60,000 nt of DNA, from assembly GCA_914767715.1 (NCBI GenBank), contig OU612070.1, positions 7,893,501-7,953,500 on the forward strand, read 5' to 3'. The notes beneath the pieces are model-generated. The model ran no database searches, had not been told where the DNA came from, and saw only the letters and a list, made by a program, of their open reading frames with translations. The DNA comes from Membranipora membranacea. Its lineage: Eukaryota > Bryozoa > Gymnolaemata > Cheilostomatida > Membraniporidae. Numbering within the stretch: position 1 is the first letter of the stretch; each line of letters opens with the position of its first letter. The position numbers and the translations under genes were made by a program. Positions 1 through 15,200 of this stretch are shown piece after piece.

Positions 1-3000
1 TTTGAAAAAAGGGCCAATATATACACTTCAACTAACTATTCTGGTGAATTTGTAAACACACATATATATCTATATATATATTATATATATATATATATAT
101 TTTGTTTTTGTACAGCTATGAAACAAATTATTATCATCAAAGTTAATACTGTGTGATGCTCTTCCAACGAGGTTGTGTCAGGAGTTGCCCCTCATTGTTG
201 GATGAATCAGTGTGTTGTGGACAAGAAAAAGTGAGAAAAGTACACCAGCAAATGCATCCTGGGCGGGATGGAGTTGCGCTACGAGTAATAATCCAAACCC
301 AGTGCGTTGTCTCAGGAGAACCTACATGTACTATCCAGTTAAAGATATGGTGAACCCCCTACAGCTCTGAGAATAATAATCCACCCCCTGCTGACCTGAG
401 AGAACAAAAATCTACCTCTGGTTTGCACTTTAAGCTTGTAATTGGCATTATTAAAATAATAAAGCAACTGAAAATCAATGCAATATCAGACGGAAAGCTA
501 GTGCTTATAGTATTGATGGTCTCTTTTCATGCATGATGTATACAATTAACATTCAATAGCAGAAAAATACAATGCTTTTTCACAAATTATTTACATTATT
601 GATTGACCTGGTTTTTGTGCCAGATCAATCTGAACACTGGCTAAGCAGTATATCGTAAATAGATATATTGTTTTTTTCAGGTTAAAGGTTACGTTGTGAC
701 ATACAGGTACCCCAGTACCTGTATGCCACATTATCCACCACTGGCGGTTGGTTGTTCATTGTTGCTGTGCAGTGTGCTTTGATTAAATCTCAAATTGTCA
801 GAGTATTTTACAACGTTATGTTAGGTACAAAATAAACTTGGTCACCATTCATGGCATTCATGTGGAGCAGTCATAATAAATTAACGATCTACAACCGTGA
901 ACCCAATACCTGTATTCTGTAGAGGCCAAAGGTACTTTATTACATTGAGAGGGCATAAGTCTAAAATTTATGAATATTGCATTACATGTAGTATTATATT
1001 GGTGATGTCATTAGAAAGAATGTCGAATAGTGCAGAATAATATAGTTACCACAGTCTAACTGTGAGGCACACAGCGCATTCTCAGCCGGTTACGCGTACA
1101 CATTAAGGTAATAAGCAGCCTTTATCAACGAAAATCATACCGGAATTTCCTGTCCTTCAGCATATACCAGTACAGTATTGTCTGAAGATTTGACCGATTT
1201 ATAGACATTTTATATTTTTATTTCATTCTGTAATTGGTTTGTCTGCCTTAGATGATATAATATTTGGCCAAATATCTCTTTGCATTGCCAGTTTCTTTTC
1301 ACGGAATGCCCAAATTTTTCTTGTAACACTGAAAGAGCTACAATTATCATTTTTCCGAGAAAGCAAAAAGGTACAATTATCGAGTTAAAAATTTCTCCTA
1401 AACCACTTTCTATCTTTTGATAGGCTTCAGCCGGAGATTAGGACCCGTGACTACAGCTCAGTAGATGAAAGAGCAGTCATAACCGGGGAAGAAAAGTCAG
1501 CCCTGGAATGATTCAGTCGGAGCCATCATGCGTAGCGGTTACAATAGCAGGAGCCATCCCAGAGAATAGCAGTTCGTGCAGACTGATTTGAGCTACAGAA
1601 TCTTACAGTGTAGACCTACATAGAACAGCATTTCAGAGTGTGTCATTGTCATTATCATGTACATGATACAAATTGATGGTATATATAATGTATACTATGT
1701 TTCAATTTATAGATGTCTATGCCATCATCGATTTACTGTGACTACTATACTCCGGACAAAGATGCTAGGGTAAAAAATATCATCATCTTTCTTTGCTCTT
1801 ATACTTAAAAAAGTTTCAATGAATCTGTCCAATCCTGTGGTAAGTAAGTATGCCTGGTACTATACATCAAACAGGAAGGTTCTGGTGAGAGCTGCTGCAT
1901 GAATTGTAGTATAGTAATCAGAATACACATAGCGCGATAGTTGACATCGAAGGCATACACAAGACTGACAAGTTGCAAACAGTTAGTTACCATTGAGATA
2001 TATTCAAGTGTAAGATTTACATATGTACCAAATAGAAATTATTCAAATACAGCTTTTAAGACTGCAGCATTACATTAAAAACACTATAATTTGCAAAAAG
2101 AAATACTCAGAATATACGCGACAGTATGCGCAGAAAAAAATCAGCTTGGTGATACAGATCTAATGTTGTAATGGCGATGTAATTCATGAGGATTAGGGTT
2201 TGAGCCAAAAATTATAGTGACACCAAGTTGTACTTGAGAAGTGTTATTAGGGAAGGCCGGCTGTGCCAGCCGTACGAGTAGAGGTCTCTCTTGGAGTCGC
2301 CTCCCTTGGTTGAGTCAGGTCTCTGTTCGCTTCATTTGTAGCTTATTATTATTTGAGTGAACCTGATGTCAAACACAGCTGCATAGATCTCAGTAGAAAA
2401 CTTTTGTGTAAGTAAAAACATTTAAAAAGTGTTTAAATACGGCATCAAAAGGTCCAACATGCACAAAAACTAACGCAACAAAAAATGATTGGTTGATGGG
2501 ATAGCACACACACAAAGACCCATTTTAGTACATTGATAATACTTTTCTCAGCAAACTGAAAGCAGACGTAAAATGTTGATTTTGGTGCCTCACATTTTGT
2601 TGGCACTGTTTAAATTGCATTGATCAAGTGACCCAATAAAATGTAAGAAAAAGCTAAAAAATGCTCGACAATTTATGGTGATGGTAAAGAATAGTTAAGC
2701 ATGAGTTAGTTGGCTAGTCACAAAAAAAGTGTCAGGCTTATTTAACAAAAATTCATACTTCAGATAAACAAGCAAGTTGATAAGATGGCATACCTTTCAA
2801 GTTACTATACTGAATGTCCTGTCTGCCTGATGGGAAGCAAGCTGATTTTCAGAAAAAAAACTATAGATATGAGAAACACAGGGCTAGAAGAGAATACAAA
2901 TGTTGAACAAATTTGCTATTTACAAGAGCGGTATAACAATCCTTATGGCAGAATTGTACGTACGATTAACTGGTCACTTTTATGTCAGGATAGGAAGAGA

Positions 3001-3288
3001 GCACCAATATATAACTTAGTTAACAGGTAGGTGTTCGATACGAAAGAGTCAATTTGGCAAATATAGAAGACAACCAGCCACGATTACATAGCACGCCGAA
3101 GTTATCGAGTTTAATCAGCAGGTCTTTATGGCAGCACATTACTCAATCCATTACTAACCCTCGCTGACCAGCCAGCGGCCGCACTTTCACAACCATACAT
3201 ACTACACAGACTGTACTGAGTACAGACTGCACTATACAAAGCACAGACTGCTCATACTGTCTGTACACTCAGACTAATATTCCTATGA
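1..3288. other. No supported gene; flank and 3' side of the LTD membrane-protein gene
   Basis: AT-rich sequence with only short open frames that lack homology features and consistent splice sites. It includes a TA microsatellite at about 61-101 and a perfect 11-bp inverted repeat at 700-710/715-725 (CATACAGGTAC, 4-nt loop). The last few hundred bases before 3289 should be the 3' UTR of the minus-strand gene that follows. I see no RNA gene here. Confidence 0.6.
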
Positions 3289-6200
3289 TTATTTAGAAGA
3301 CTTGATGGGGCTGTCGTCGTCGTCGCCTGGCTCGCTGTTACTCAGTTTCTGATAGTTTAGTTTAGAGCTGCTGCCCCTGCCATTACTGCTGCCGTTACCA
3401 TGGATACCTGTGGAGGAAGGTGTGGAGGAGGAGATGTTAGTCATCTGATTATACCAGGGATTAGAGAAGCTGATCCGACCGTCTGGTAAGAACGTCTCAT
3501 CGTCCTCCTCTTCCTGGGAGGCATCGAACCGGGCTGACGACATGTGTCTACAATATAACAACGTAGTATTTATAGGTGTGTCTACAATTCAGGTTGGTTT
3601 GCTTTGCACCGTAGCGACTGAACTAATAAGAAAAGGGGTGGTGATCTCAAATTGAAAGGTCATCCCCCTACGGTGCAGGGAGACTTGTAGCACATAGTCG
3701 CTACACAAGCAGTGAGGGGTTGAGATAAAAAACAATGTTTGTCTTAAGTAACCAAAAAGAATAAGATAAAATATGTTGTAAACATTGAGTTCTGAGAAAA
3801 AACAAATTTTGTCTTTACTTATTCAAAAAAAAAAATTTGCATCTCTGATCAAATAGTAAAATTTTGTATTCATTGAGTTCTGATATAATGTAGCAAATAT
3901 AACAAAATAAAATAATAATTTAATTACTGGCTTATAGTAATATTTCATGTAGGGTAGTGATGGGTCGAGTCGAATCAGAAATTCGAATTTTCGAATCAGA
4001 CACCCTCGAATCTTCAAAATCGCGAATCAAATCAGCATCTACTTACATTTCGAATCTTATTGGGAGTTATGTGCTCTTGACAATAAATTAATTTTTTTGG
4101 CTAATAATTTTATACATGTCTATTGATCACGATGGGTTTTCAAGTATACAGCCATACTGACTCTCGTGATCTGACTGGGCATGTAGATCACTGATAAACT
4201 AGGCTATCATTACCACAAAGCAGGTGTCGTAAGGCTAAGTATGCATCATGTGTGACTTGAATTTGCGCATGTGCAAGAACAATGAGTTTAGTTTGGGTTC
4301 TGATTGCAACTTTGGAAAGGGGAAATGGGATATTCCCTGCATAAAATGTCAATCAAAATCAGCTAATAATGACAAGAGAGGATAACTATTAACAACAAAT
4401 CCGCACGCTTTGGGGAGTATGTCACCAGAGCAGGTAGCCAATCAGATGGCTTCGGAATTCCGAGACTCAATTTTGCAGAGATCAGCTCACGCCCAGAGCT
4501 GAGCATGCGCAGAATGGTATACAGCCACAAACAGCTGTGGTTTTCAGGCTAATATCCGGTTCATGCTACAACTTTTCCCAAACACATTGTTGAGAGACAA
4601 AATAATAAATTTCAGTTATCACCACAGAAACTAATCTATTTCTCACTACCATACCAGTCAAGATGAGTCAGCCTCAACCTCAAAAGGGGAAAAAAAGTGG
4701 AGTGTGGGATTATTCCTCTGTGGTACTGTGGTCTCTGTACTACTATGTAACTGAAGATGCTTCAAAGAAACAGAATGTAGGCAAAGTAAAGTGTGGCACT
4801 TGCCACTCCGAAATGAGTTACTTACAGGGATCAACTACATCAATGAAGCTCCACCTGAAAAGGATTCATGACATTACAATCATATCAACAACTCATAAAG
4901 CCAGTTCCAGCTCGTCTGATGGTGCAAGCAAGCAGCCTAAGCTCAGTGAATTTATGGCAACTAAAGCCATGATGAGTAAGTAGTGAATCTCCCAAAGCCA
5001 AACGCCTAACAAACAGCATTGTAAAGACGATATGCCTTGACCTGCAGCCCCTCTCTATGGTTGAGGACAGCGGATTCAGATCCCTGATGAGCGAGGCTGA
5101 ACCCCGATTTGTCATACCAACTCGAAAAAGTTTGCGGAACAACATAATCCCCACATTGTATGCATCTGCTACAGCCAAGGTGAAGGACAATATCGCAGCG
5201 TACAAGCAGAAATATGGTACAAATGCCTTGTATAGCATCACAGCAGATGGTTGGACGAGTAACAATACTACAAGCTATATAGCATACACCCTCCATATCA
5301 TTGAGAATTTTAAGCTGGTGAGTTACGTTATCAGCCTAGCCTCTCTGAGTTCAAAGCACACGGCGCAAAACGGCGCTCACTTATTTGAGACTTTGCAATA
5401 GCAATGCCGTGTTGAGTTTGTTGAATGTCATAAAATAAAATTGAGTTTGGTAGGCATATCATGCTGTGCCAATACAGTCAATTTCAGTCATCAATCAGGC
5501 CCTTCACTTCCATGAAGTTAACAGATTTCCTGATTTTTGTTTTTTAGCTGGTGATGATGATGATGCAGCTGTTTTCTGTATAGATACCAAGACTGACGGG
5601 GACAGGCATGTACGCTGCCTTCCACTATGACCCTATGACTACATAACTGTGGAACTGGAAAGAACATTATTATTTATTATTACTTGATAGGAATATGGAC
5701 AAGTTTCCTTTCATTTATATTTTCTGAAGCTCTTGCAAAGTCTGGCTGTTACCACGGGTTTGCTCTCTTTTCCTTTTGACCTCAGCGGAAGTTCTGTTTC
5801 TACCAACAATAAAACATTATTTGCAGTTGCAAATAATTATTTTGAGTTGCCTTTTCTTTTGCAGCTCAAAATCTTGTTTTGAAAATTTACGCACGCGATC
5901 CGATTCGAAATTTCAATGAATGATTCAATTCGATTCGAACTTGCTAAAAGCTGATTCGACCCATCACTAATGTGGGGAATTGCAACCTGACTTTCTTTTC
6001 TAGGTAACAAAAACATCATCATCATCAACTCAAGATTTAAAAAATATCATCTACATGACGGAGGTTGTCTCAGGGTGTCAAGAGTTCAGGGGCTGAAACA
6101 ACAGATCATTGTGTCACCTGGCGGGGACCGATACGATGGACATGGGATGAGATAGTAGCATTAAAGACTCACAATTAATTACATTGACACATAAAGTAAG

Positions 6201-9200
6201 GGCTACTGAAATATGATACAATAGTACAAGTACAGTACTTATACTTTGATGTATATGACATAACATAACATAACATATATATTCTCTCCCAACACAAAGC
6301 TCAAGCAGTAGGTAAAGTTCCATAAGATAGGTGAGTAAATGAGTATATTTACCTGAGACGCCTTTGTCTCTTGATGATTATAACTATAATGATGATTATG
6401 ATAACTAGGACTATGACGCCTCCTATAATACCTCCGATTATGAGAGCTTTAGATTTGTGTGGTGATGGAGCTGAAAATAGACATATCTATGTGCTACACT
6501 CATAGACAAAACTCTACGTCTATGGTAACACTACATAATACATACACAATGATACATATAAGCTAAATGAAGTGTTATATGATACATTTACATGATTACT
6601 TGCAGTGTGGAAGTGAGCGGAGAGGGAGGCTTGGAGAGAATAATACAGAGGGGCTTGGGAGTTGCTGCGTTCTCAAACAGCTACATAATATTTCAGCTTT
6701 CTATGTCTCTGTAATTGGTTTATTTTCATACTTGGAAGAGCAAAATGCAAAGCGCCCTACCGGGGGTTTCAAGTAAATTTCTGTTTCTGTTTTTCTATAA
6801 TGGACCCTCCGTGCATTTTCAATCAGTCCATAATTGTATCAATGAGTCCTAACACCAGAGTATGAATGAATTCTTTGAAATAAATCATTTAGCATTATAT
6901 GTCAATACTAGAATTAAAATGCATTGTTTTGACTATCGCTCACTCAATAATACTATTATTATAATATAATAATATTACATAATAATTTATTGTATTATAT
7001 AATTATGGTTATAGTACATACCTGGCACTGTCATAGGTGCTGGTATTTCCTCCTGGACGCATTTGGCGGTTTGATCACATTCCACCTGCGAGATGTCCTC
7101 AAAAAATCCATACTTCAGAAGCTCCTCATCGCTCAGTACATTGGGTACATATTTACCGTAATGCTTTTCATCTGGGAAATACACTGTAATATTCCAGTGT
7201 ACTGTGGTCGAGTTCTCTAATTCACACGCTTCCATACCTGTAACATAAAATGTATTGTAAAAAATTGTATCAAAGAGAGTGTCATAGTTATGCAAATAAT
7301 CTATCCTCATTTTAATTTATCATCATTCTCGTGTTTTCATTTTTTCTTTTGCTCTTTTTTTTCAGCACTATTCGGAAAACATTCCGCTATTGGAATAAAA
7401 CAGACTGCCAATAAAAGTGTTAAAAAACAAATTTAGATATCAAAGTCATGAATAACATATCAACATCACTCAGTGTAGCAATCCCGTTCTGTTATTTATT
7501 GTGATTTCTTGTCGATCACCTTTAATTATTTCACTGGTCTCAGTAATTTTGGCTTGAGGATCCCTTTGTAATTAGAGAGATATTAAAGAAGTTACCAAAG
7601 CAAAAGCAAAAGCAAAGCAAAAAAAAAATTAAAAGTAAAAAAATTCAAGGGCATGAATTATTGATGGTGGAAAAAGTCTCAAGGTAGTGCTTGTTTCTTG
7701 TATTGCAAATCGGTGACATCATAATGCAGAGAATGAGAGTCACCTTCCCTTATGGAAGGCCCACCATCAATAATTCATACCACGTAGGGTATCAAATTTT
7801 TTTACGATGCAAATCTGACACATCACAAGTAACTGCCTGACTATAACATGCTTCGGTCTTTTGGTAGTCTTTAAAGTTGAGACCTCAACCAACTAATATT
7901 AATAGGAGATTCTAATCTACTTTTAAAGCTCTCACTTCTTATCTGATGGCTGCTAAACTGGCAGTTATACTCCACACACTTTGGGCTGTGATTCATGAAG
8001 TCTGTTAGGTGTGTCTTGACATTGTCGTTAAGCTGCTTATCTGTCATGTTGGCGGCGGCTTTATGGCAAATATGTACCTGTAATAATATTAGATACTAAA
8101 TTATAGATATATATTTATTTATAATGATTTAAAATGCTAAATAATAAACACTTAAATTTAAGTTGAACAGCGATTATACATCATTACAGTAGTTCCCAAA
8201 ACTGTAACCGCAGAGACTGACAAAGCATTTTATTTTTCCTTCTCTCGATTCAAATGTACTGATAAAACTTTTGTCAGCTAGTTGAGAGTTTTTTTATCAT
8301 TTCATCTCCTGATAACGCATCAAAAGCTTTATCATTTATATCTGTATTGGGAAGGGAGAAAGGGGTCATGGCCAAAGCATATAATTTATTAATGGTAAAC
8401 TCTGAAATGGCAATCATACATTGCTTGTACCAGTAAGTGTCTACTAAGCTAAACCCAACTGTAGCCAATTTGATAAAACGGCACACAGATACCAAACACT
8501 GCACACAGATACCAAACACTGTAAAGTCTTACGTACAACTCATTATTGTGTTGGAGCATCTAAATGCAGCTTAATCAGATTACCAGACTTGGGAGACTGC
8601 TTTTTACTGCACATGTGCGTTTATATCAATGACACTATTTTCTTATCTATTTTTTACATGCAACACATCTTCACTATTTTCATAAGCAGAGTCTGTGTAC
8701 CAGCAAAGATCAGACTGACTAAAATGAAAGCTGATTCAGGTATAGTTACCTCTTTTTGGTATTTATGTGGACAGATATTATGATGTCGTGGTGACTGCAT
8801 GTAAGACATCTCAAAGCAGTCCACGCTGAACGTATCATTGCAGAAACATCTACTAATTGTCTCCTCCGCTGAGGTAGCGCTGTGTAAATAAATTGATGGG
8901 TGTAAGTCCTTCAGACAAAATAATAATATCAAAAAACTTGTATTTCACTAAGTTAACTATAAGTATTCTCCATTAGTTGAGTTACCGTTATAATGACCAA
9001 GGCAAAAAACTTTCAAATTTATTTGCTGTAAGTTGTTGAAGCAGTGGCCTGTTCAAGAGAGGATAACTTACCTCAGTGTTTCTACAGCAACTACATCGGA
9101 TTTAATTAGCTTGGATAGTTTCCTCTGCAGTAGTTTAATCTCATCGCTGTTTTTTGCGATGGTGTAGTTATAAGCGTATATAATGCCATCTAGGAATAGA

Positions 9201-12200
9201 TCGGGCATTTTTATATGGTCATCTGTCACGCGTCCATTCTTAGTAATTGATGGCACAAGCTCATCCCCCCACATCAGCATTAAGGCTCCTACTTTGTTGG
9301 GAATAAACCTCTGAAATGAAAAAATTGTTTTTGCAGGATTTGATGCAATAGTTGTTCATATGGATAATTTAACTATGTTCAAGTTCCACAATGAACATTT
9401 AAAACAAATAATTACATCCATTGATAAGCAGAAAATAGCAGTTTTAATTTCAGTTGGCGTTACTATCGGAACAAAACTTTATAAACCTGTTTGATCAGGG
9501 AGTTTGGGACACAAAGCTATATATCCAATTCAAACCACACATATGTCATTCAGCTAATATTCAATGACAATTTGTAGCAGCAAGCCATATTGTATTGGGC
9601 TTCTGGATGATCATCGGCCAATTTGCCCCTTTTCAAATGATTACTGCTACTAGGAGTTGTCTGCTTGTTTTGAGCGTGGACAGGAGATGATAACTATGAG
9701 TATCTAAATATATTTCAGCAGATCATAATTTAAATAGGAACACAGTCTAAAAACTGACCAGAGAGTAAAAGACTTGAGAGGATTCTGGGTAATCCTGTGT
9801 TGCATTCTGTGTGAACAAAAAGAAGCCATCAGGATCAAATTTCTTATCATCTGCTGTGCCTTCTGGGTTGATGATCTGATAATCTTGGTACGAGACCGAC
9901 TGTGTCTTCACATCTGCCTGTAGTATAGCTATGGTCATACCAGTAACGTACTTAAAGTTAGCTGGCCCTACAAGACAGCAATCATCATATCACACCATAA
10001 CACCATCAATGCTATTAATGAATCACACTCATATGAGAGTCAAAGGGAACATGCCAGCTCATGTGATGTGAGTGACATTGAATCAGTTATTGAGGAGTTC
10101 TGGTCATTATAAAACCTTGCAGTCAGCTCTATACACAACAGCAAATATATGGTTTTGTTTTTCAATGAGATCAAAGATGAAAACAAAAGAGTGGAAATAG
10201 TCTATCAAATCCGAAAAGGCTAGACAGGCAGGGAGGAAATAAGTTCTCACATGAACTAAAATAAAAGCGCAAAGTCGCCCAATAAGTTGCTATTACCTGT
10301 GAGCTCTACAAATTCTCCTTTGTCTGAGAATCCGAGGGAGTCAACATTGACTTCACTTATTCTTATCTGCTTATAATCATCATAATCAGCTGAAAAGAAG
10401 GAGATGAGAGCCACTTAGGTAGGGTAGAATTCAATGCTGGTTGGCGGGCATGAGTAAAGGAACATTATAGTATGATATTTATGTTTTGAGCATTTTAATA
10501 GACAAGATTAATTCAAGTAAAGAATTTTCACAGTTTATGTTCAACCCACAGGATGCAATTAAGCGATTAAAAGATGTCTTGTCTTTGAGAGGGGGCTGAC
10601 CAAGGTAACTCGAATCAACCTGGGTTCAGGTCTCAGGGACCCATAAAACATTCAAATTTACAGAGGACTGAGATGTATAATACGGAAGATAAGAAGTTAT
10701 ACCTTCACAGATGTGATCCTCTGGTTTGTAGGTGGAGGGCTGAAAGTCAATGGCTTCGCTGAGTTCAGCTAAACGATTGCACCCAATCATACAATGTCTC
10801 AGATCTGCTTTATTTGGCATAAAGAGCTGAAAATATCAACCAGGTTTAGTATATATCTTAAGATGTATCTTATCATAATTAATAATCATATAATAATACA
10901 TAATGTTATATATTATTTATATATATATATATATATATATTATTACTGAATACTTCCTTCTCATGACAAGCTCAAAAGAGAAATAATGAGGCCTGCTTTA
11001 TTAATACTGTGGCTAGTAACCAGGAACCATCAGTCAGTCAATTCAGAAGTCAGTCAGTCGGGCGGTCGGTCGATCAGTCAGTCAGTCAGTTTTTCATACT
11101 TGATAGCCCCTGAATTGCTTTAAGTTTCTACCTCAACCACCAATAACACAGAAATACACAAAGATAGCCTGAGCCCCCAGAGACTCTTGCCCTCCCCTGC
11201 CCAACGGGGAAGATAGAGATAATAATGGTGTATCTGGAGCTAATGTATCGTTTAGTAGGGTCCACTTACTGCTGGCTCTCGTTTAGCGTTATTATGGGCG
11301 TCGCTGTCGATGGTTGTGGTTAGTAGATTATCGAGTGCTCGCTTCGCTTCACTCTGCTTATCCTCAGATGGGTAGACGACTATTACACTTATAGTCTCGT
11401 GTGTGACTGTAGTGTTAATATCACCTCCTCCGTCAGGGAACCAACCGAGAGCTACACCAGTCGTATCCTGCAGATAAATAGACAGGCTCTCAATAAAATG
11501 TAAAATCTATGCATCAGATAAGGTTCAATGCTACGTCCATCTGTATGCAGCATTAGACCCTTAAGATCGAACTGGAGGATATAAGCAGAAATTGAATATG
11601 ACCACAGAAAAGACTCTCTAGGCACTCTACAGGTTTCAAGCAGTCAAGATGTCTTAGTATAAACAACCTCTTATGTTTACATCAAAGCATACTGTATCAA
11701 ATTTTATTTCAAAAATTGGAGGAGCACTATAAAATAAGCCACAGCCTCAATTATATGATGCCGTTCCTTTACTTGAGTAAATTCTAAACAAGACAAGCAG
11801 TATCTCAATTTAAATCCTAAATGTTGGCCGGACGTGCTCGCTGATTCAGACTTGAATATTTGAGAAAAGCCTTCAAGTTACTGTAAATTATAGGAGGGGA
11901 GGGGGAGGTGGTATACCTGGAGCGGTTTATCCAGCTGAAGAGTGTGAGTGTTGATTATAGTATGCGTATTTTTAAGAAGATCGCCAGCTGAAGACAACTT
12001 CAAACTCACTGAAATCTAAATACAAGAATAACCAGAAGAGGTATTATATATAATTATGCTTCTAGCTACTTTAGGCTGTTGATTCACAGTGTTTTGAATA
12101 CTTTGCATTGATAGTTCCAGCTTGAAAAAAAGAATTATTTCATTATGGAGACAACTTAGGCATACATTTGACAGTTGTCCAATTTTCTTTCAGCCATCCA

Positions 12201-15200
12201 TTATAAAGAGAACAGTCCCAGCCTATTTTGACGTGATGCTTTCTGGAGTGAGAGTTTCATATAATAAAGATCAGAATGGTCAAAATATAGTATAAGAGGA
12301 TTGTTCACAAAAATTTGTTTCATAGGACAACGCTTAGTAAGTTTTTACCTTGTTACCATTAAGCTGGTAGAGGGCTATGTTGTCCGCAGGGAACGGAAGA
12401 AGTTCTGGATTACTACTGGCTATTCCCATTCGACCTTGACATATCTTGTATATGAACAAATGATCAGGCACACTGCAGTTAGCGTCTTTAGCAACAACAG
12501 AAAATGCAGCGTTGTAATAAGGCCTTATACTATAACAGCGAGCAAGTTCTGTACTATCTAAAAGAGAAACAAAAGATAATTAAGAGAACTATGCCAGAGT
12601 TATACATACCACGTTAAATTCTCTCAACAACAACTGGTCAAATTTTCTACTCCTTGTACGAGGTTCTTGTAAATTTTTCCGGGCTGCTGCAAGCAACATT
12701 CCATTTTTTACCATCAGCGGGTGTTGGTTGATTATGTTTGAATGCCACATTAGCGAAATTTTAGGCACTGAAACGACAAGGCTTTCTATGCGATGCTTTG
12801 ATACAAACAATCAGCTATCACTCACTGCTAATCATATGGGAGTTTGTTGAGGTTGATATTTGAGAGGAGTTACAGTTTATTTTCACTATATCCACTATGG
12901 TGTCAGCACTTAAAGTTGGTATCGATGATTGTCCCTCAACATCCTGTAAAGAACAAGCATAAGCATATAAAACAGCATAGTAACAACACAACAATCGCAT
13001 GATGTTCTAGCAAATATGTTGGCTCTGATCTGATTGGTTGTTGTGTTGGAAAGGGCCAGTCAGAGCCATCACGTAGAACTACCTACAATACACATCTAAC
13101 AAGTTAGGGATCTATTCTTGTGAGAGCCATGAAAATAATCCTCCCTCCCCTTCTCACCGATTACGTCCTTGATTTCCTTTTTTTCAAAACTAAACATAAG
13201 CATACACAAAGCTTTACCTTATCTTCATTTTTTTGATTACCTCTGTTTCACCTCGATTGTGCGGTCTTCCCCCTTTGGCAATGGCCGGTTATGAAAACAT
13301 TCTTATCAAATGCAATTTATGCCAAAGAAGCTTAAAATGAAAAATCACCGCTATCAAAATGTGAGATTATGAGTCACTAGCTATGAATCAATAAGCTGCT
13401 GTAAGTCACAAGTCACACGTTGACATAGTTCAGACATGAAACTAAAATAGTGCACAGCAAACTTACGGTGGGTACGGGATAATATCCACCTATCCCCTCA
13501 CACTCTGGTTCATCACTCCAGCGCAGCACTACGTATGTATCATTCATGTTACCAAAATAGCTCTTAGAGTAAAGGTACTGAGTGAGATTGAGCCTCTTTG
13601 TACCATTCGCTTCTAGCTTAGTCACAGTGTCAAGCAGTGTCACCGTACTGTAGACTTTCCTGTCAAAGAAATAAATATGCTGTACAGTGATCACAAGTAT
13701 TACGACAATGGCAACCTTGCCATCTGCCCGCAAAGGTGTGCATGATATTGAACCAGGTACTCGCCCCATGATGCTATTCCATTTTTCTCCAGTTATTAGT
13801 TCATAAACATGAGCCGAGGGTAACCGTATTTGAATCAAATATATCAAATTATAGTCTAAACAGAAATGAGCAGAATAAGTAGAGTACTGTAAGTACAGTA
13901 AGTACAGTAAGTACAGTAAGAGTAAGGAGACCCACAGTGACAATAAGGAATGGGGTGGCTATTCAAGTGTCAAACCAAAATTGATTTAAATGCAGTAGCA
14001 CACCTGTCATACAGATACTTCTGTTTGACAGGTAAAGACTTACCTATTCTCAGAATACCACGTCAATACTGAGATACACAATCTATCCAAAGGTACCCCA
14101 TCCGTATACACACTCTTCAGTTGGTCAGATAGCCTGGATCCTATTAACTTTATCTCCACAAAAGGGTCCTTTTCGTTACCGACCCGATTGATGACAATAC
14201 TCCTCTGGGCGCCAGCTAACAGATACTTTATCTTTGGTGTCAACTTAGCTCCAGTCTAAAAGCATCAGATTATGTCAATCTTAGCTATTTTAATTTCAAA
14301 TTTAAACTTTTTTATGGAAGTATTCAAATCCAATGATGACAGATTTCTTAGTCTTACTGGTCTGTCATTTATCATTTCAAGTTATTATACAACATCGACT
14401 ATTGAGGCCAGAGGGAGAAAAGGATATACAATGTTTAATATGAGGTTTTCTACACAAAATATGAGGTTTTCCATGTGACATGGTAAGATAACTCACTGAT
14501 GTCTCTCTCCAATTATTTGTATCACTTCTGATAACTTGCCCTCCATCTTCATTGTGCTGTAGAACAGGACCTTCAGCTTTATTAACTATTATCTGTCCCT
14601 GGCCTCGTCCTTCAGCTGAATCAAGAAGACATACAACATTTCATAGATGCATGCATTCAGATGATCATACACGGATATAAATTCATACACATGCATATAC
14701 GTGTATACATACAGAATCCCGATTTTGTTTATGTGGCTCTCAACCTGTACTAAAATATACCGAGTTCACAATAAACACAGTAACAATACAACACTATGTC
14801 TTTAAAGAGTACCACTAGAAACTTTTCCAACATCAATAGTTCATGCCAAGTAGAGCGTTGAATTTGTTTACCATGCAAATCTGACACAACTTTATGAAAA
14901 AAAACTGTCTGACTATGACATGCTTTGGTCTTTGGGTAGTCTTTAACAGAGTTTTAGGAGGCATTTAAAATACCATACTGAATTTTCAATTATTATAGCA
15001 TGCCTTTCCATGGCATGGACAGATGAACCTTTTGTGAATAACTCAGTGAGGGGGTTTGTTATACTTACTGCTTTTTCTCATGAATGTTGTTATCATTGGC
15101 ACGGACATATCAACTTTTGGAGGGCCGTAGACAATGGCGTCAACGATTTGGTCGGCCTGCTCCGAGGCACTGAAGGTTGGGAGGAAGTCATAATACTGAA

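Noticed and set aside
2245-2330. GC-richer block considered as a tRNA or small RNA
   Set aside because: No cloverleaf or A/B-box pair; only weak self-complementarity.
2785-3030. 81-codon frame with a CPVC motif
   Set aside because: No second metal-binding pair, no splice support and no recognisable domain.
11029-11092. CAGT-rich direct repeats considered as a CRISPR-like array
   Set aside because: Simple microsatellite without unique spacers, in a eukaryotic intron.
12589-12810. A 73-codon minus-strand frame between two exons of the LTD membrane-protein gene
   Set aside because: It has plausible splice sites, but its exit phase does not fit the next exon (12557). The exon before it (ending 12826) joins 12557 directly in phase.
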